A DNA stretch of 13,718 nucleotides, taken from Clostridiales bacterium (GTDB lineage Bacteria > Bacillota > Clostridia > Oscillospirales > CAG-382). The notes beneath the pieces are model-generated. The model made no database searches. It worked only from the letters and a program-made list of their open reading frames with translations, and had not been told where the DNA came from. The DNA lies in the NCBI GenBank assembly GCA_003452915.1, contig DMMZ01000039.1, positions 731 to 14,448 of the forward strand, given 5' to 3'. Positions 1 to 7,479 of the stretch are shown piece by piece. Numbering within the stretch: the stretch's first letter is position 1; every line of letters begins with the position of its first letter. A program made the translations under genes and the position numbers.

Positions 1-268
1 TATCGACCCCACCTGCATTTATAACCGAATCATCGGGGTGAAACTGCCTGTTTGCGTTCTTGAACGGCTCGCTTATACGCTTTACACTTTTAACAACATC
101 CAGTCCTTCAAGCATTTCGATATCAATACCGCTTGTGTCGCCTATCAACCCGAAAACAGTTTGAAACACTCCTTTAAAAATATGCACCTTAACTCCCAGC
201 CCTTCAAGCCATTTTTCAAGGTTCTCAACTTTTTTTGGGTCACAGTCGTTTTTAAGCACCAAAATCAT
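1..268 (-). CDS. aroF: DAHP synthase (3-deoxy-7-phosphoheptulonate synthase), N-terminal part, cut by window edge
   Basis: The enzyme condenses phosphoenolpyruvate and erythrose 4-phosphate, the first step of the shikimate pathway to Phe, Tyr and Trp. Only the first 89 codons are present. They match the ferredoxin-like regulatory domain at the N-terminus of the AroF class found in Firmicutes and Thermotoga: an opening MILVLKND, then GVKVHIFKG (about 25-33), FGLIGD (39-44) and RQFHPDDSVI (74-83), the last being the usual entry into the catalytic barrel. In that family this domain mediates feedback inhibition by Phe or Tyr; this is family knowledge. The ATG at 268 is preceded by GGAG with 7 bases of spacing. 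A leader ORF rich in Phe and Tyr codons and a terminator hairpin lie upstream, so transcription is probably attenuated by aromatic amino acid supply. The catalytic domain lies outside the window. Confidence 0.87.
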   Translation of the reverse strand, partial: MILVLKNDCDPKKVENLEKWLEGLGVKVHIFKGVFQTVFGLIGDTSGIDIEMLEGLDVVKSVKRISEPFKNANRQFHPDDSVINAGGVD

Positions 269-301
269 ATAAATTCTCCATTTCTGTTCTTATCAAAATC
301 T

Positions 302-339
302 AAAAAGGGTTCTGCTGGTGAATTCACCGCAGAACCCTT
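302..339 (-). terminator. Attenuator-type terminator hairpin in the aroF leader
   Basis: Read on the minus strand, an 11-bp perfect stem (AAGGGTTCTGC at 339-329 with its complement at 315-305) encloses the self-complementary GGTGAATTCACC at 328-317. It is followed by TTTTT and, after AGA, TTTT. It lies between the promoter and the aroF start, about 34 bases before that start, so it would stop transcription before the gene. The 5' arm (UUCUGC, 334-329) can instead pair with GCAGAG at 378-373 near the end of the leader ORF, which would be the antiterminator. That alternative stem is only about 6 bp, so it needs a folding calculation. Confidence 0.75.
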
Positions 340-363
340 AAATCATTTTTATAATTTAACCGG

Positions 364-462
364 TTATATCTTCTCTGCTGCAAGCGAAATCACTTTTATT
401 TTGTTCTGTTTAAAGAAAAAATAAAAGTAAAAATATATAGCAACAAAAAGAATTGTGTTCAT
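364..462 (-). CDS. Phe/Tyr-rich leader peptide of aroF (32 codons)
   Basis: An ATG at 462 opens a 32-residue frame ending in TAA at 366-364. It begins MNTILFVA, and then IYFYFYFFFK puts Phe or Tyr at eight positions in a row, directly after Ile. It starts about 30 bases after the predicted transcription start and ends 25 bases before the 5' arm of the terminator, so a ribosome at the stop codon would cover the putative antiterminator strand (378-371). A ribosome stalled on the aromatic codons (about 435-412) would leave that strand free. This is the logic of the enterobacterial pheA leader. Caveats: the DNA here is T-rich, which favours Phe codons by chance, and the Shine-Dalgarno (AGGGA) is weak and 13 to 14 bases away. 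I infer function from position and codon content; homologous leaders in related genomes would settle it. Confidence 0.62.
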   Translation of the reverse strand: MNTILFVAIYFYFYFFFKQNKIKVISLAAEKI

Positions 463-500
463 AATATATTTCTAATCCCTTTTTTAAAAAGATTTTCTAA

Positions 501-529
501 ATACTAACATATATAAAAGTATTTGTCAA
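501..529 (-). promoter_or_regulatory. Sigma-A-type promoter of the aroF leader transcript
   Basis: On the minus strand a perfect TTGACA (529-524) is followed after exactly 17 bases by TAGTAT (506-501, 4 of 6 to consensus). The start of transcription would fall near 494. That gives a leader of about 225 bases before aroF, long enough for the leader ORF and terminator. The promoter lies between the stop of the TlpA-like gene and the leader ORF, so aroF can be transcribed independently of the upstream operon. Confidence 0.7.
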
Positions 530-543
530 GATTTTTTATATAT

Positions 544-1179
<636 letters not shown>

Positions 1180-1228
1180 AAAAACCTCCACTCCTTGCCT
1201 GGAACAAATAGTAACGTAAAATTCACTT

Positions 1229-1256
1229 AGGTACGCATAGCGTACCTTTTGTACGC
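1229..1256. repeat. GTACGC hairpin cluster between the reductase and TlpA-like genes
   Basis: AGGTACGC (1229-1236) pairs with GCGTACCT (1240-1247) across a 3-base loop. The GCGTAC half (1240-1245) can alternatively pair with a second GTACGC at 1251-1256, so two hairpins compete. There is no T-run on the minus strand, so this is not a normal terminator for the operon. It may be a processing or stability hairpin in the 140-base gap, or a remnant of a small palindromic repeat. Confidence 0.5.
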
Positions 1257-1319
1257 GCCAACATACCTATATTTTAAAATTTTTCAAGCTAGCTCCTTTT
1301 AACAATAAAAATGATAATT

Positions 1320-2192
1320 TTATCCTACTGCCTTTTTCGAATTTCTGACGAATTCAATTGCAGAAAGTGCAGCCTTTGCACCTTCACCGACAGCGACAGA
1401 AACCTGCATAATGCCACCGATACAATCACCTGCTGCGAATAAACCGGGTACGTTTGTACTCATTTTATCGTCTACTACAATGCTGTTTACGTTCGTTTCC
1501 ACACCCAGCTTGCGTGCCAGATCGGCAGCAGCAGCGGTTCCGATTGCAATAAATAAACCTGCAACAGAAACTCTACTATTGTCGGCTAACTCAACACCCT
1601 CCAGTTTTTGACTGCCATAAAGATTAGATATAGGCGTTTTTATAATATTAACCGATTGTGGAAAATCCGCTTGCAGTTCAGTACCATTAGTGAAAAGAGT
1701 TATACTTGAAGCTGTGTGAATAAGCTCGTTTACCTCGTGAAGTGCATATTCACCGTTTCCGATAACGGAAACAGGTTTTTGTTTGTAAAAAAATGCGTCA
1801 CACACTGCACAATAGCTAACACCCTTGCCTTCATATTCGGATATACCTTTTATTTTCAACTTCTTGCGGGATGCACCTGTAGTAAGTATAACAGCTTTGG
1901 CTTGTAATACAGTGCTTTTTGCGGTTACTGTAAAATCATCCATCCACATAACGTCAAGCACCTCGTCATTAACTAACTCAGCACCCAGCTTTTTAGCCTG
2001 TTTTACCCCTGTTTCAACCAGTTCCCGTCCCGAAACGGGGTTTGCTAGACCAAAATAGTTTTCAATTTTTTCCGCTTTCTCAAGTGCACCGTTATCAAGT
2101 CCTATTATGGTAGTTGATAGCCCTGCACGACAGGTATACAGTGCGGCTGATATACCAGCAGGACCGTTTCCTATAATTATTACGTCTTTCAT
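1320..2192 (-). CDS. trxB: Thioredoxin-reductase-like flavoprotein (possibly not NADPH-dependent)
   Basis: A 290-residue protein of the thioredoxin reductase family. It has the N-terminal FAD motif GNGPAG (8-13), the redox-active pair CAVCD (Cys128, Cys131; typically CATC or CAVC in the family), and the C-terminal FAD-contact block GLFAAGDCIGGIMQVSVAVGEG. The second nucleotide-binding region reads VIGNGEYALHE instead of the usual GGGxSA, and the HRR motif that binds the NADPH 2'-phosphate is absent (the segment is SSITLFTNG). Clostridial ferredoxin-dependent flavin thioredoxin reductases lack these motifs, so ferredoxin may be the donor here; that is inference. The start ATG at 2192 has AAGAAGGG upstream with about 11 bases of spacing. 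It lies 27 bases after ccdA on the same strand, so the two are co-transcribed and probably feed reducing equivalents to CcdA, directly or through thioredoxin. Confidence 0.85.
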   Translation of the reverse strand: MKDVIIIGNGPAGISAALYTCRAGLSTTIIGLDNGALEKAEKIENYFGLANPVSGRELVETGVKQAKKLGAELVNDEVLDVMWMDDFTVTAKSTVLQAKAVILTTGASRKKLKIKGISEYEGKGVSYCAVCDAFFYKQKPVSVIGNGEYALHEVNELIHTASSITLFTNGTELQADFPQSVNIIKTPISNLYGSQKLEGVELADNSRVSVAGLFIAIGTAAAADLARKLGVETNVNSIVVDDKMSTNVPGLFAAGDCIGGIMQVSVAVGEGAKAALSAIEFVRNSKKAVG

Positions 2193-2219
2193 ATTAATTC
2201 TAACCCTTCTTGTATCTTA

Positions 2220-2882
2220 TTATACTAATAACCTTGTAAGATAACCCATGTACCCGGATATTATAAGTAGTCCCACAATGATTAAAAAAGTTCCCGAAAT
2301 GATATTTATTACTTTATAATGCTTTTTTATAAAATCAAACGTACCCTTAAGTTGATTTATCAATAATGCACTTAATATAAAAGGTATACCCAACCCTAGC
2401 GAATAAAACACCAGCATTATTCCGCCTTTTAAAGCGCTTCCTTCCTGTGAAGCCTGTAAAAGTGCCGTCCCGAGAAAAGCACCGACACAGGGGGTAAGGC
2501 TTATCGAAAATATCACTCCAAAAAGTAGAGCAGAGAAAAAGCCTAAATTGTTTACTCTTTTTGCGTGTATACCCTTGAAAATCTGTAGCTTAAATACTCC
2601 CAGAAAGTTAAGTGCAAAGAAAATAATAATAAGACCGCTGATTATATTTAGAACATCGGAATATCTTACAACAAGCGAACCCACTGTACCTGCAAATAAT
2701 CCCAAAGTCACAAAAACACTCATAAAGCCGAATACAAAACCAACAGCATTTTTAAGAGTTTTCGACATTTTTATTTGTTCGCTGCCGCCTGTAAAATAGG
2801 TTATATAAACAGGAATCATCGGCAGAATACATGGAGATATAAAGGATATTATACCCTCTAAAAAGGTGAGTAAATATTGCAA
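2220..2882 (-). CDS. ccdA: CcdA/DsbD-type transmembrane thiol-disulfide electron carrier
   Basis: A 220-residue, highly hydrophobic protein with about six membrane segments. It belongs to the CcdA family (the membrane domain of DsbD), which moves electrons from cytoplasmic thioredoxin to thioredoxin-fold proteins on the outer face. The two signature cysteines are present: SPCILP (Cys18) in the first helix and TPCVG (Cys132) in the fourth. The start is a TTG at 2882 giving MQYLLTFLEGIISFISPC, which fits the family's usual N-terminus. The ATG at 2887 is in another frame, and the Shine-Dalgarno (GGGA) is weak. Length and topology are normal for stand-alone CcdA. It is first in an operon with the reductase-like and TlpA-like genes, which supply its likely donor and acceptor. 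Confidence 0.92.
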   Translation of the reverse strand: MQYLLTFLEGIISFISPCILPMIPVYITYFTGGSEQIKMSKTLKNAVGFVFGFMSVFVTLGLFAGTVGSLVVRYSDVLNIISGLIIIFFALNFLGVFKLQIFKGIHAKRVNNLGFFSALLFGVIFSISLTPCVGAFLGTALLQASQEGSALKGGIMLVFYSLGLGIPFILSALLINQLKGTFDFIKKHYKVINIISGTFLIIVGLLIISGYMGYLTRLLV

Positions 2883-2905
2883 TTCATATCAATCCCATCT
2901 ATTAT

Positions 2906-2934
2906 ATAATACACTCATTTTATTTATAAATCAA
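2906..2934 (-). promoter_or_regulatory. Promoter of the ccdA operon
   Basis: On the minus strand TTGATT (2934-2929) is separated by 17 bases from TATTAT (2911-2906, 5 of 6 to consensus). A transcript would start about 15 bases before the ccdA TTG, leaving a very short leader. No other promoter of comparable quality is visible upstream of the three genes. Confidence 0.6.
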
Positions 2935-2966
2935 CTGGTTTTCCGTAACTATGTCACATATTCGAA

Positions 2967-2983
2967 TATAACTAAAAACTATA
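2967..2983. promoter_or_regulatory. Putative MET-box (MtaR/MetR-type LysR binding site) upstream of metE
   Basis: The 17 bases TATAACTAAAAACTATA resemble the streptococcal MET-box, which I recall as TATAGTTTnAAACTATA. The right half is an exact match and the left half matches 5 of 8. Its centre is about 66 bases before the predicted metE transcription start, the usual place for a LysR activator. The window also encodes a LysR protein of the matching family at 6367-7287. A perfect 12-bp palindrome, ATATTCGAATAT (2958-2969), overlaps its left edge. Being in the divergent ccdA/metE region, the site could affect both genes. Confidence 0.45.
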
Positions 2984-3005
2984 TCAGCATATAAAATATT
3001 GGAAC

Positions 3006-3034
3006 TTTACTATATCAAAACAATATTGTATAAT
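3006..3034 (+). promoter_or_regulatory. Promoter of metE
   Basis: TTTACT (3006-3011), a 17-base spacer and a perfect TATAAT (3029-3034). Transcription would begin near 3041, leaving only about 24 bases before the start codon. That leaves no room for a SAM or T-box riboswitch, so control is more likely by a DNA-binding protein. Confidence 0.65.
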
Positions 3035-3064
3035 AACACCATAATAGTTAAGGAGAAAGAAAAT

Positions 3065-5347
3065 ATGCAGAATTCAATAATAGGATATCCGAGAATCGGT
3101 GCGTTACGTGAGCTAAAGTTTGCAACCGAGAGTTATTTCAAAAAGAATATAAGCAGCACAGAGCTAGAACAGAAAGCTAAAGAAATAAGAAAAACACAGT
3201 GGAAATATATCGCAAGCAAGGGGATAGATTTTATTCCTTCAAACGATTTTTCTTTTTATGACAATCTTCTTGATACCGCATTTTTGCTTGGTATTATTCC
3301 CGAGAGATACAAAGCACTTAATGCAGATGCGTTGACTACTTATTTTGCAATGGCAAGAGGATATCAGGACGAAAAAGGCGATGTAAAAGCACTTCCGATG
3401 AAGAAGTGGTTTAACACTAACTATCATTATATCGTTCCCGAGTTTGATGACAAAACCGAGCTTGCACTTAACGGAACAAAGCCTTTCGACGAATATAATG
3501 AAGCAAAAGCGCTTGGTATTCAGACAAAACCTGTAATAATCGGTCCTTTTACGCTATTAAAACTTGCCAGCTACAGCGGAAGTAAAAAAGCCGAAAATTA
3601 TATTGATAACGCAATTATAGCTTATAAAAAAATAATCGAAAAGATTGCAGCTTTAGGTGCGGAATGGATCCAATTTGACGAGCCGTTCCTTGTTACCGAT
3701 CTTTCGACTGAGGATAAATCCTTCTTTACAAGTCTTTATAAGAATATCCTTGGTTGCAAGCAGAGAGTAAAAGTACTTTTACAAACATATTTTGGTGATA
3801 TAAGAGATATTTATACAGAAGTTACCTCACTTGACTTTGACGGAATCGGAATAGATTTTATTGAAGGTAAAAAAAGCCTTGAACTTATTGAGAAAAATGG
3901 TTTTCCGAAAAATAAAAAGCTTTTTGCCGGTGTTGTAAATGGAAAGAATATCTGGCGGAACAATTATGCTGAAACATTATCTATACTTGAAAAAATAGGT
4001 TCACTTGTAGATAAAGATGCAGTAGTTATCAATACCTCCTGCTCTTTGCTTCACGTTCCATATACTCTTGAGGGCGAAAAACTTACAGAAAACCAAAAGG
4101 CACAGCTTACTTTTGCCAAAGAAAAGTTGAATGAATTAGATGAGCTTAAGATACTTTTATCAGATAATAATTATAAAAACAAACCACTTTATAATAATAA
4201 TGTTGAGCTTGTTGGACGTCGCAGTGGACTTGCCGATAAGGTTGTACAGGAAAAGGTTGCTTCTCTACGCGATAAAGATTTTATCAGGCTACATGCCTTG
4301 GAAGATCGTGAGAAGATACAGAAAAAGGTTCTTGGCTTGCCACTTCTTCCTACAACGACAATAGGATCTTTTCCGCAGACAGCAGAAGTAAAAGCTAACA
4401 GAGCTAAGTGGAAAAAGGGTGAGATATCCTCGGAGGAATACAAAGCAAAGGTAAAGGCAAAGATTGCTTCCTGTATTAAACTTCAAGAGGAAATAGGACT
4501 TGACGTACTCGTTCACGGTGAATTTGAACGCAACGACATGGTTGAGCATTTCGGCGAAAATCTGGAAGGATATTTATTCACTGTCAAGGCATGGGTGCAG
4601 TCTTACGGAACCAGATGTGTTAAACCTCCGATAATCTGGAGTGACATAAAGCGTTCTGCTCCCATCACAGTTGATTACAGCGTTTATGCTCAGTCTTTGA
4701 CCGAAAAGCATGTAAAAGGTATGCTTACAGGTCCTGTTACAATCCTTAACTGGTCGTTCCCACGTGAGGATATAACCAACAAAGAAATGGCTTTTCAGAT
4801 TGCACTTGCTATAAAAGAAGAAGTCAGTGACCTTGAAGCTGCAGGAATTCGTATAATACAGGTAGATGAGGCAGCTTTAAAGGAAAAACTTCCGATCAGA
4901 AGAGAGGACTGGAACACAGAGTACCTTGATTGGGCTATTCCTGCTTTCCGTCTTGTGCATTCTGGGGTGAACGCACAAACGCAAATACACACGCATATGT
5001 GTTACAGCGAATTTTCCGAAATAGTAAAAGATATTGAGAATATGGATGCGGATGTTATATCTTTTGAGGCTTCACGTTCCAAGCTATTGATTGTTGATGC
5101 ACTTAAAGATGCAGGCTTCAGATTACAGGTAGGTCCCGGTGTATATGATATCCATTCGCCAAGAATTCCATCAGAGGAAGAAATAACTACAGCCATAAAC
5201 AATATGCTTGAAGACAATCGCATTAAAAAAGAAAAGCTATGGGTAAATCCCGACTGCGGTTTGAAAACCAGAGGGGAAGAAGAAACTATCCCAAGCCTTG
5301 TTAACCTTGTAAACGCAGCTAAAAAAGTACGGAATGGGTTGAGTTAA
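3065..5347 (+). CDS. metE: Cobalamin-independent methionine synthase
   Basis: MetE transfers the methyl group of 5-methyl-tetrahydropteroyl-polyglutamate to homocysteine, making methionine without vitamin B12. From the chosen ATG the protein has 760 residues, normal for the family (E. coli MetE has 753). The N-terminal barrel opens with IIGYPRIGALRELK and the C-terminal barrel with LPTTTIGSFPQTAEVK. The zinc ligands are all present: His644 and Cys646 in THMCYSE, Glu668 in SFEASRS, and Cys731 in NPDCGLKTR. I start at 3065, not at the upstream in-frame TTG at 2999, because AAGGAG (3050-3055) lies 9 bases before it and the predicted promoter overlaps the longer version. metF follows after 93 bases on the same strand and makes the methyl donor. 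Confidence 0.97.
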   Translation: MQNSIIGYPRIGALRELKFATESYFKKNISSTELEQKAKEIRKTQWKYIASKGIDFIPSNDFSFYDNLLDTAFLLGIIPERYKALNADALTTYFAMARGYQDEKGDVKALPMKKWFNTNYHYIVPEFDDKTELALNGTKPFDEYNEAKALGIQTKPVIIGPFTLLKLASYSGSKKAENYIDNAIIAYKKIIEKIAALGAEWIQFDEPFLVTDLSTEDKSFFTSLYKNILGCKQRVKVLLQTYFGDIRDIYTEVTSLDFDGIGIDFIEGKKSLELIEKNGFPKNKKLFAGVVNGKNIWRNNYAETLSILEKIGSLVDKDAVVINTSCSLLHVPYTLEGEKLTENQKAQLTFAKEKLNELDELKILLSDNNYKNKPLYNNNVELVGRRSGLADKVVQEKVASLRDKDFIRLHALEDREKIQKKVLGLPLLPTTTIGSFPQTAEVKANRAKWKKGEISSEEYKAKVKAKIASCIKLQEEIGLDVLVHGEFERNDMVEHFGENLEGYLFTVKAWVQSYGTRCVKPPIIWSDIKRSAPITVDYSVYAQSLTEKHVKGMLTGPVTILNWSFPREDITNKEMAFQIALAIKEEVSDLEAAGIRIIQVDEAALKEKLPIRREDWNTEYLDWAIPAFRLVHSGVNAQTQIHTHMCYSEFSEIVKDIENMDADVISFEASRSKLLIVDALKDAGFRLQVGPGVYDIHSPRIPSEEEITTAINNMLEDNRIKKEKLWVNPDCGLKTRGEEETIPSLVNLVNAAKKVRNGLS

Positions 5348-5428
5348 ATTTGAAAGATGAATCTTTCAAATACGGTTTTGTGCCGTTCCGGCACAATTCC
5401 CACTTTCGGCATATATGCCGAGGAAAGG
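5348..5428. repeat. Palindrome-rich element, copy A (metE-metF intergenic)
   Basis: Three hairpins fill the metE-metF gap. The first has a 10-bp stem at 5348-5357/5362-5371. The second is TTGTGCCG-TTC-CGGCACAA at 5378-5396. The third is the palindrome TCGGCATATATGCCGA at 5406-5421. The element ends in GGAAAGG (5422-5428), the only Shine-Dalgarno-like sequence before metF, 12 bases from the ATG. In an extended third stem CTTT (5403-5406) pairs with AAAG (5424-5427), partly covering that site. A related element (copy B) lies at 9961-10083, sharing the GAAAG-ATGAA-CTTTC hairpin, TGTGCCGTTCCGGC and the GGAAAGG end. It may be a small mobile palindromic repeat or a conserved RNA control element. 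Confidence 0.75.
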
Positions 5429-5440
5429 TATGTCATATTT

Positions 5441-6304
5441 ATGAGCATATCCTCGCTTTTTAAAAATAAAAAGACGGTAATATCATATGAAGTTTTTCCG
5501 CCTAAAAGGGATGGAAAGCTTGTTAATCTGACCGAAACAATACATAGCCTAAAAGCGCTTAACCCTGATTTTATAAGTGTTACTTTTGGTGCGGGTGGAA
5601 ACAGCGTTGATTCCTCAACATGGAATATTGCACGTTCTATAAAAGAGGATTTCGGCATTGAACCGCTTGTACATCTTACCTGCCTTAATCATTCTAAAGA
5701 GGATATTGATAATATTCTGTTACGATTAAAAGGTTATGGTTTATATAACATTTTGGCGTTAAGAGGGGATATGAATCCGAATATTCCGTTTAAAGAAGAT
5801 TTTACATATGCAAGCGACCTTATTTCATACATAGATAACAGCGGCGAGTTTTCGATTTCTGCCGCTTGTTATCCCGAGGGACATCTGGAATCCGGGAATA
5901 TCGTTTTGGATACGTTAAATTTAAAAAAGAAAGTGGATGCAGGTGCAACACACCTTATTTCACAGCTTTTCTTTGACAACAACCTGTTTTATTCCTTTTT
6001 GGACAGAACCAGAATAGCAGGTATTGATGTACCGATAGATGCAGGTATTATGCCTGTCGTTAATAAAAAGCAAATAGAACGCATGGTTTCGCTTTGCGGA
6101 GCCAGCCTGCCGCCCAAGTTTAGGAGAATAATCGATAAATACGAGGATAAGCCCGAAGCTCTTCGTGACGCAGGTATCGCTTATGCGGTTGATCAGATAA
6201 TTGATCTTATTTCACAAGGTGCCGATGGTATTCATTTATACACAATGAACAATCCGTTGATTGCAGAGAGAATATATTCGGGATTTTCCAGCCTAATAAG
6301 ATAA
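5441..6304 (+). CDS. metF: Methylenetetrahydrofolate reductase
   Basis: MetF is a flavin enzyme that reduces 5,10-methylene-THF to 5-methyl-THF, the methyl donor used by MetE. The protein has 287 residues from the ATG at 5441, near the usual bacterial length of about 290-300. Family motifs are seen: VISYEVFPPKRDGK with the catalytic-type Glu17, FISVTFGAGG (substrate/flavin region), ILALRGDMN with the Asp of the FAD site, YPEGH, and HLISQLFFDN. An upstream in-frame start at 5357 would translate through the palindromic element and gives no family sequence, so I reject it. Translation probably depends on GGAAAGG at 5422-5428, which is partly inside a hairpin. No terminator is seen before or after metF, so metE, metF and the LysR gene may share a transcript. 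Confidence 0.95.
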   Translation: MSISSLFKNKKTVISYEVFPPKRDGKLVNLTETIHSLKALNPDFISVTFGAGGNSVDSSTWNIARSIKEDFGIEPLVHLTCLNHSKEDIDNILLRLKGYGLYNILALRGDMNPNIPFKEDFTYASDLISYIDNSGEFSISAACYPEGHLESGNIVLDTLNLKKKVDAGATHLISQLFFDNNLFYSFLDRTRIAGIDVPIDAGIMPVVNKKQIERMVSLCGASLPPKFRRIIDKYEDKPEALRDAGIAYAVDQIIDLISQGADGIHLYTMNNPLIAERIYSGFSSLIR

Positions 6305-6309
6305 AAATA

Positions 6310-6339
6310 TTGCGTTATAAGTATTGTTTATGATATACT
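6310..6339 (+). promoter_or_regulatory. Possible own promoter of the LysR gene
   Basis: TTGCGT (6310-6315), 18 bases, then TATACT (6334-6339), placed 27 bases before the LysR start. It is a moderate match and would let the regulator be expressed independently of metE-metF. Confidence 0.4.
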
Positions 6340-6366
6340 CTTTGATAAAGAAGGGAAGGGTATAGA

Positions 6367-7287
6367 ATGACGTTGCAGCAACTAAAATATATTATAGAAA
6401 TTGTAAACAGCGGGTCGATGAGCGAAGCGGCAAAGCGGTTGTATATTTCACAGCCCAGCCTTTCCAATGTTGTAAAAGAACTTGAGAGGGAATCCGGAAT
6501 AACCCTTTTTATGCGAACAAATAAGGGCGTTGTTTTATCGGTTGAAGGAACAGAATTTTTAGGTTATGCACGTCAGATAGTAGAACAAGCGGAGCTACTG
6601 GAAAGCCGTTATTTTAATTCGAAACCAATTCATACAAGCTTTTCCATTTCTACTCAGCATTATTCTTTTGCGGTAAATGCTTTTGTTGCATTAATAAAAA
6701 AATATGGTAATGAAGAATATGATTTTAACCTTAGGGAGACCAGAACCTACGAGATTATTGAGGATGTAAAAAGCCACAGAAGCGAAATCGGTATTCTTTA
6801 TTTAAGCTCGTTTAATAACAAGGTTATGGTCAAGTTGTTTAAGGAAAATAATCTTACTTTCAATCCGCTTTTTACCGCTAATCCGCATATTTTTGTAAGC
6901 AAACACAATCCGTTGTCGAAAAAAGAATTTATTGCACTTGATGACTTGAAAGAATATCCCTACCTGTCTTTTGAACAGGGAACCTATAATTCCTTTTATT
7001 TCTCAGAGGAGATATTAAGTACAGTCTATCGCAAAAAAAATATCGTGGTAAGCGACAGAGCAACGCTTTTTAATTTATTAATCGGACTGAACGGTTATAC
7101 AATTTCCACAGGTATTATTAGCGCAGAGCTGAACGGTACAGATATTGTTTCTGTCCCGCTGAAAGCCGATGAGCTTATTACTGTCGGTTGGATAGTACAT
7201 AAGGATATGTCTCTCAGTAAGCTTGGAATGGCATATATCGAAGAATTAAAAAGCATTATAACAGAAAATGGTTTCGAAATCGAATAG
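6367..7287 (+). CDS. LysR-family regulator of the MtaR/CpsY (methionine) type
   Basis: A 306-residue LysR-type regulator. Residues 1-60 hold the winged helix-turn-helix (MTLQQLKYIIEIVNSGSMSE, then AAKRLYISQPSLSNVVKELE). The rest is the periplasmic-binding-protein-like effector domain, with LRETRTYEIIEDV, SEIGILYLS, YPYLSFEQGTYNSFYFSEE and SDRATLFNLLIGLNGYTIS. These blocks closely resemble streptococcal MtaR/CpsY/MetR, which activates methionine biosynthesis and uptake genes; I recognise this from memory without a database search. The start ATG at 6367 has AAGGG 6 bases upstream. Position directly after metE and metF, plus a MET-box-like site upstream of metE, supports control of this operon in response to methionine or a precursor such as homocysteine. 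Confidence 0.88.
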   Translation: MTLQQLKYIIEIVNSGSMSEAAKRLYISQPSLSNVVKELERESGITLFMRTNKGVVLSVEGTEFLGYARQIVEQAELLESRYFNSKPIHTSFSISTQHYSFAVNAFVALIKKYGNEEYDFNLRETRTYEIIEDVKSHRSEIGILYLSSFNNKVMVKLFKENNLTFNPLFTANPHIFVSKHNPLSKKEFIALDDLKEYPYLSFEQGTYNSFYFSEEILSTVYRKKNIVVSDRATLFNLLIGLNGYTISTGIISAELNGTDIVSVPLKADELITVGWIVHKDMSLSKLGMAYIEELKSIITENGFEIE

Positions 7288-7308
7288 CGAGAAAATTTTA
7301 TGAAAATG

Positions 7309-7334
7309 TAGGGGCGAACACAGTACGCCATTGT
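7309..7334. repeat. Possible remnant of a clostridial GTAGGGGCG-type intergenic repeat
   Basis: The stretch TGTAGGGGCGAACACAGTAC followed by GCC stands out as GC-rich in an AT-rich gap. It resembles the GTAGGGGCG...CGCC intergenic repeats that I recall as common in Clostridia genomes. Only a short piece is present and there is no second copy in the window, so this is a weak call. Confidence 0.3.
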
Positions 7335-7349
7335 TACTTAAGAAAATAT

Positions 7350-7382
7350 AAAAAAAGCAGGGGTGGAATAATTCCGCCCCTG
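7350..7382 (-). terminator. Rho-independent terminator of the cold-shock gene
   Basis: On the minus strand CAGGGGCGGAA pairs with TTCCACCCCTG (one mismatch) across a TTA loop and is followed by GC and seven T residues (7356-7350). It lies about 100 bases after the cold-shock stop codon. On the plus strand there is no T-run, so it does not end the LysR transcript. Confidence 0.85.
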
Positions 7383-7479
7383 TCAAAACACGTATCAAAG
7401 ATATATAAGTTAGAGCTTATAAAGCAGTGTTACACTCTGTGAAAGCAGTGTTTTTGAAAAAATGGTTTTCGCTTTAAAG

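Noticed and set aside
38..424. 128-codon plus-strand reading frame at the left edge
   Set aside because: It runs antisense through the start of aroF, its terminator and the leader ORF, lacks a ribosome binding site, and has no family resemblance.
269..529. T-box riboswitch upstream of aroF
   Set aside because: I find no T-box consensus (AGGGTGGNACCGCG-like) or Stem I features on the minus strand; the leader ORF explains the region better.
2999..3064. In-frame upstream extension of metE from a TTG
   Set aside because: It would overlap the predicted promoter; AAGGAG is placed for the ATG at 3065 and the family N-terminus starts there.
2985..3064. SAM or T-box riboswitch upstream of metE
   Set aside because: The predicted transcript has only about 24 bases before the start codon, too short for either.
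5357..5440. 28-codon N-terminal extension of MetF
   Set aside because: It would translate the palindromic element and has no match to the family; the family sequence starts just after the ATG at 5441.
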